DNA of 36,795 nt from the NCBI GenBank assembly GCA_002293505.1, contig DBDI01000014.1, positions 5,264-42,058 of the forward strand, given 5' to 3'. Numbering within the stretch: position 1 is the stretch's first letter; each line of letters begins with the position of its first letter. Of the stretch, positions 34,120 to 36,795 are shown piece after piece. Source of the DNA: Alistipes sp. UBA936 (lineage in GTDB: Bacteria > Bacteroidota > Bacteroidia > Bacteroidales > Rikenellaceae). Under the pieces are notes generated by a model. The model made no database searches, was not told where the DNA came from, and saw only the letters and a program-made list of their open reading frames with translations. The translations under genes and the position numbers were made by a program.

Positions 34120-34596
34120 TTAGATCGAGATTTCGAGTATTTCGAACTTCAGCACTCCTGCTGGTACGGCGACCTCTACTCGGTCGCCTTTTTTGTGGCC
34201 CAATAGCGCTGCTGCAATCGGGGTTGCGGTCGCGAGTTTTCCTTCTTTCAGATTTGCTTCCTTCTCCGGCACCAGTGTATAGCACACTTCCTTTCCCGTC
34301 CCCACATTCAGCAGCCTCACTCTGTTCAGTATTTGCACCGTCTCCACTCCCACCTTCGAGCGATCCAGTAGCCTTGCTGAGGCCAGCATCGTTTCCAGTT
34401 CCGAGATCTTCATCTCCAGCATCCCCTGGGCTTCTTTTGCTGCATCATACTCTGCATTCTCACTCAAATCTCCCTTGTCTCTCGCTTCTGCTATTGCACG
34501 CGAGGCTGCCGGCCTTTCGACCGACCTCAAATGCTCCAGTTCGGCTTTTGCTTTCGCAAATCCCTCTTCTGTCAGGTATGTAACTCCCGTAGCCAT
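34120..34596 (-). CDS. greA: Transcript cleavage factor GreA
   Basis: Rescues backtracked RNA polymerase by stimulating cleavage of the transcript 3' end. 158 residues, exact family size. The N-terminal coiled coil has the acidic tip in KGDLSENAEYDAAKEAQG, with Asp43 and Glu46 at the positions needed for catalysis; the C-terminal FKBP-like domain has TYTLVPE-like YTLVPEKEANL and ALLGHKKGDRVEVAVPAG. It is a single gene with its own promoter, divergent from obgE. Confidence 0.95.
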   Translation of the reverse strand: MATGVTYLTEEGFAKAKAELEHLRSVERPAASRAIAEARDKGDLSENAEYDAAKEAQGMLEMKISELETMLASARLLDRSKVGVETVQILNRVRLLNVGTGKEVCYTLVPEKEANLKEGKLATATPIAAALLGHKKGDRVEVAVPAGVLKFEILEISI

Positions 34597-34609
34597 AGTT
34601 TCGAAGCCA

Positions 34610-34641
34610 CAAAAGTATGTAACGTTTTTCGGATTTCCAAA
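34610..34641 (-). promoter_or_regulatory. Promoter for greA (-7 TACTTTTG, -33 TTTG on the minus strand)
   Basis: The -7 box is at 34610-34617 and a TTTG -33 box at 34638-34641, with 20 bp between. The -7 box is 13 bp before the greA ATG; predicted leader is under 10 nt. Confidence 0.75.
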
Positions 34642-34648
34642 TTTAGCC

Positions 34649-34656
34649 TACCTTTG
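34649..34656 (+). promoter_or_regulatory. -7 promoter box (TACCTTTG) for obgE-ansA
   Basis: Exact TAnnTTTG match 8 bp before the obgE ATG, giving a very short predicted leader. It lies 7 bp beyond the -33 box of the opposite greA promoter. Its own -33 position is only T-rich (34625-34629). Confidence 0.7.
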
Positions 34657-34664
34657 TTCCCATT

Positions 34665-35675
34665 ATGGCATCATCCAACTTCGTCGATTACGTCAAGATT
34701 TTCGCTCGTTCCGGTTCCGGGGGTGGCGGCTCTGCTCACTTCCGTAGGGAGAAGTTCGTTGCTTTCGGCGGTCCCGACGGTGGCGACGGTGGTCGCGGCG
34801 GTTCAATCATTCTTCGCGGTAATCCTCACTTCTGGACCCTGATCCACCTTAAGTTCCAGCGCCACATCTTTGCTGAGAATGGTTCGAACGGGTTTGGTTC
34901 TCGTTCTTCGGGTAAATCCGGGGCCGACATCTTCATCGACGTTCCCTTGGGTACCGTTGCTAAGGATGCCGACTCGGGCGAGATCGTAGCCGAAGTAACC
35001 GCTCCCGGCGAGGAGAAGGTTCTTCTTCCCGGCGGTCGCGGTGGTCTTGGTAACTGGCACTTCAAATCGGCCACCAACCAGGCTCCTCATTACGCCCAGC
35101 CCGGCGAGCCCGGTATCGAGCAGTCGTTCGTCCTCGAATTGAAACTCCTCGCTGACGTCGGCTTGGTCGGTTTCCCTAACGCCGGTAAATCGACTCTCCT
35201 CTCTTCCGTTTCTGCTGCTCGCCCCAAGATCGCAGATTACGCTTTCACCACCCTCGAGCCTAACCTTGGTATCGTCGAGGTTCGCGACGGCTTCTCTTTC
35301 GTTATGGCCGACATTCCCGGTATCATCGAGGGGGCTCACTCCGGTCGTGGTATCGGTACTCGATTCCTTCGCCATATCGAACGTAACTCGCTGCTTCTGT
35401 TCGTCATTCCCGCCGACTCTCCCGACATTGCTTCCGAATATGCCGTCCTCCTTCGCGAGTTGGAGCTCTATAACCCCGAGTTGCTCGACAAGTCTCGTAT
35501 GCTCGCTGTTTCGAAATGCGACCTTCTCGACGACGAGCTTCTCTCGGAGCTCAAGGCGAGCCTCGAACCTGCCGCTCTGCCTCCCACGTTCTTCATCTCT
35601 GCTGTATCTTCTTCCGGCCTCTCCTCCCTCAAGGACGCCCTCTGGAATGCACTCAACACCCCCCAGCCCTTATGA
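34665..35675 (+). CDS. obgE: GTPase Obg/CgtA
   Basis: Ribosome-associated GTPase for 50S assembly and stress/cell-cycle control. 336 residues. The glycine-rich Obg fold fills about 1-158 (FVAFGGPDGGDGGRGGSI, LLPGGRGGLGN). The G domain follows: G1 GFPNAGKSTLL near 167, G3 DIPGIIEGAHSGRGIGTRFLRHIER, and G4 as SKCD instead of NKxD, a known variant in this phylum. A C-terminal extension domain is lacking. Its stop overlaps the ansA start (ATGATG). Confidence 0.95.
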   Translation: MASSNFVDYVKIFARSGSGGGGSAHFRREKFVAFGGPDGGDGGRGGSIILRGNPHFWTLIHLKFQRHIFAENGSNGFGSRSSGKSGADIFIDVPLGTVAKDADSGEIVAEVTAPGEEKVLLPGGRGGLGNWHFKSATNQAPHYAQPGEPGIEQSFVLELKLLADVGLVGFPNAGKSTLLSSVSAARPKIADYAFTTLEPNLGIVEVRDGFSFVMADIPGIIEGAHSGRGIGTRFLRHIERNSLLLFVIPADSPDIASEYAVLLRELELYNPELLDKSRMLAVSKCDLLDDELLSELKASLEPAALPPTFFISAVSSSGLSSLKDALWNALNTPQPL

Positions 35676-36703
35676 TGACTCCCCGCATCCTGATGATCTA
35701 CACCGGCGGTACAATCGGTATGATTTCCGATCCCTCTTCCGGCGCCCTCAAGCCTCTCAACTTCAAAGACATTGAGCGCGAGATTCCCGCCCTGCGCACC
35801 CTCAACGTCGATATCTCTTACCTTGCTCCCGACCGTCCCATCGACTCTTCCGACGTCACTCCCGCCGACTGGTCCCGCCTCGCTGCCACGATCCAAACCA
35901 ACTACGATCGCTTCGACGGCTTCGTTGTTCTCCACGGTACCGACACAATGGCTTGGACTGCTTCGGCCCTGAGTTTTATGTTCGAGAACCTCTCTAAACC
36001 CGTGGTTTTCACCGGTTCCCAGATTCCCATCGGTGTTCTTCGTACCGACGGACGCGAGAACCTCGTTACTTCGGTCGAGATCGCTGCTGCTCGCCGACCC
36101 GACGGTTCGGCACAGGTTCCCGAGGTTTCGATCTACTTCCAGAACCGTCTTTTTCGCGCTAACCGCACTACCAAATGGTCTGCCGAGCAGCTCAACGCTT
36201 TCACTTCCGAGAATTTTCCTCCTCTCGCCGAGGTCGGGGTCGCCATCCATTATGCTGATATCGCGCCATTTATTGCTCCCTCGCGTGAGGCCCTTCGGAT
36301 CTCCTCCTCCCTCTGCCCCGATGTCTCCGTCGTCCGTCTTTTTCCCGGCCTCTCCCGGAAAAACCTCCAAACCTCCCTCTCTGTTCCCGACCTTCGCGGG
36401 GTTGTTCTCCAGACTTTCGGGGCTGGTAATACTCCCACTTCTCCCTGGTTCTTCGATACTCTCTCCGACGCCATCTCCCGCGGCATCGTCATTCTCAACG
36501 TCACCCAATGTATAGCCGGCTCTGTTTCACCTCTCTACGAGTCTGCTATCCGCCTCGCCCAGATCGGCGTCATTTCCGGCCGCGACATCACCCTCGAGGC
36601 TGCTCTCACCAAATTGATGTACGTTCTCGGGACCTGCTCGACGCCCGCCGAGCGGACTCAAAAATTAAATTCGTCTCTTCGTGGCGAGTTTTCGGCCCTA
36701 TAA
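35672..36703 (+). CDS. ansA: Type I L-asparaginase
   Basis: Hydrolyses asparagine to aspartate and ammonia; with no signal peptide it should be cytoplasmic. 343 residues, family length. The first catalytic motif is YTGGTIGM with nucleophile Thr14, and the second is HGTDTMAWTASALSF near residue 89. A third conserved stretch, VFTGSQIPIGVLRTDGREN, is also seen. The frame is open upstream, but the ATGATG at 35672, overlapping the obgE stop, directly precedes the conserved TPRILMIYTGGT opening. Either of the two adjacent ATGs may be used. Confidence 0.93.
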   Translation: MMTPRILMIYTGGTIGMISDPSSGALKPLNFKDIEREIPALRTLNVDISYLAPDRPIDSSDVTPADWSRLAATIQTNYDRFDGFVVLHGTDTMAWTASALSFMFENLSKPVVFTGSQIPIGVLRTDGRENLVTSVEIAAARRPDGSAQVPEVSIYFQNRLFRANRTTKWSAEQLNAFTSENFPPLAEVGVAIHYADIAPFIAPSREALRISSSLCPDVSVVRLFPGLSRKNLQTSLSVPDLRGVVLQTFGAGNTPTSPWFFDTLSDAISRGIVILNVTQCIAGSVSPLYESAIRLAQIGVISGRDITLEAALTKLMYVLGTCSTPAERTQKLNSSLRGEFSAL

Positions 36704-36735
36704 TTTGCCCATAATGAAAATAGTTGCTAAATTCG
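36704..36735 (+). promoter_or_regulatory. Probable promoter for the tRNA-Ser at the window edge
   Basis: TTTG at 36704-36707, 20 bp, then TAAATTCG at 36728-36735, which matches TAnnTTTG at all but one base. It is followed by a 5-bp hairpin CACGG/CCGTG (36736-36750) and then the tRNA at 36774. Confidence 0.5.
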
Positions 36736-36773
36736 CACGGTCAAGCCGTGTAGTCACAGCTTCGACGCATACT

Positions 36774-36795
36774 GGAGAAATGACCGAGTGGCTGA
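36774..36795 (+). tRNA. 5' end of a tRNA, probably tRNA-Ser (cut by the window edge)
   Basis: The last 22 bases (GGAGAAATGACCGAGTGGCT and two more) match the acceptor strand and D arm of class II tRNAs; the GAGTGGCTGA D-arm is typical of tRNA-Ser, with tRNA-Leu possible. Anticodon and 3' half lie outside the window. Confidence 0.7.

Noticed and set aside
36736..36750. CACGG/CCGTG hairpin before the tRNA-Ser as a terminator for ansA
   Set aside because: No T-run follows and the stem is only 5 bp; it overlaps the predicted tRNA transcription start instead.

Overview
The window is ordinary Bacteroidota chromosome, most likely Bacteroidales. A Rikenellaceae/Alistipes-like origin is only a guess from the fairly high GC. 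The assignment rests on repeated TAnnTTTG -7 promoter boxes (some with a TTTG -33 box 19-20 bp upstream), absence of clear Shine-Dalgarno sequences, and gene pairs such as purH-mreB, batA-batB and tandem M16 peptidases. Coding density is very high. No stretch over 300 bases lacks a gene; the largest gaps are 4469-4689 (a tRNA-Arg with promoter and terminator) and 24829-25051 (a sigma-54-type promoter, a possible small RNA and a terminator). I see no insertion sequence, prophage, CRISPR array or replication origin.

Layout. 1-4468 (+): 3' part of an EttA-type ABC-F ATPase, then hisS and the von Willebrand proteins batA and batB, packed with start/stop overlaps. 4522-4595 (+): tRNA-Arg(ACG). 4690-6051 (-): a lipoprotein with a GHL10-like glycosidase fold. 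6125-7366 (+): a DUF937-membrane-OmpA protein. 7465-10686 (+): lipA, lipB, recJ. 10749-15293 (+): the translation/transcription operon rimP-nusA-infB. 22495 down to 15337 (-): one tightly packed operon purH-mreB-mreC-mreD-mrdA-rodA, linking purine synthesis to the rod-shape machinery. 22541-24828 (+): gpsA-pgi. 25052-27199 (+): a large lipoprotein with a leucine-rich repeat region and an M64 metallopeptidase domain. 29658 down to 27177 (-): an M16 peptidase pair, the second of which is split into two reading frames. 29704-34115 (+): pyruvate:ferredoxin oxidoreductase and a secreted esterase. 34596-34120 (-): greA. 34665-36703 (+): obgE and a type I asparaginase. The first bases of a tRNA-Ser lie at the right edge.

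Most genes are housekeeping: translation (hisS, rimP, infB, ettA, obgE, tRNAs), transcription (nusA, greA), cell shape (mre operon), lipoate synthesis (lipA, lipB), anaerobic central metabolism (pgi, gpsA, PFOR), and a few exported enzymes.

The points most worth a second look are: the sigma-54-type promoter that faces a strong terminator about 85-120 bp downstream with no gene between; the ATGA-joined split of an M16 peptidase; three compact divergent promoter regions in which several genes seem to have almost no 5' leader; GC-rich hairpins near the start of two transcripts; the modular M64 lipoprotein; and opposite codon preferences on the two strands.
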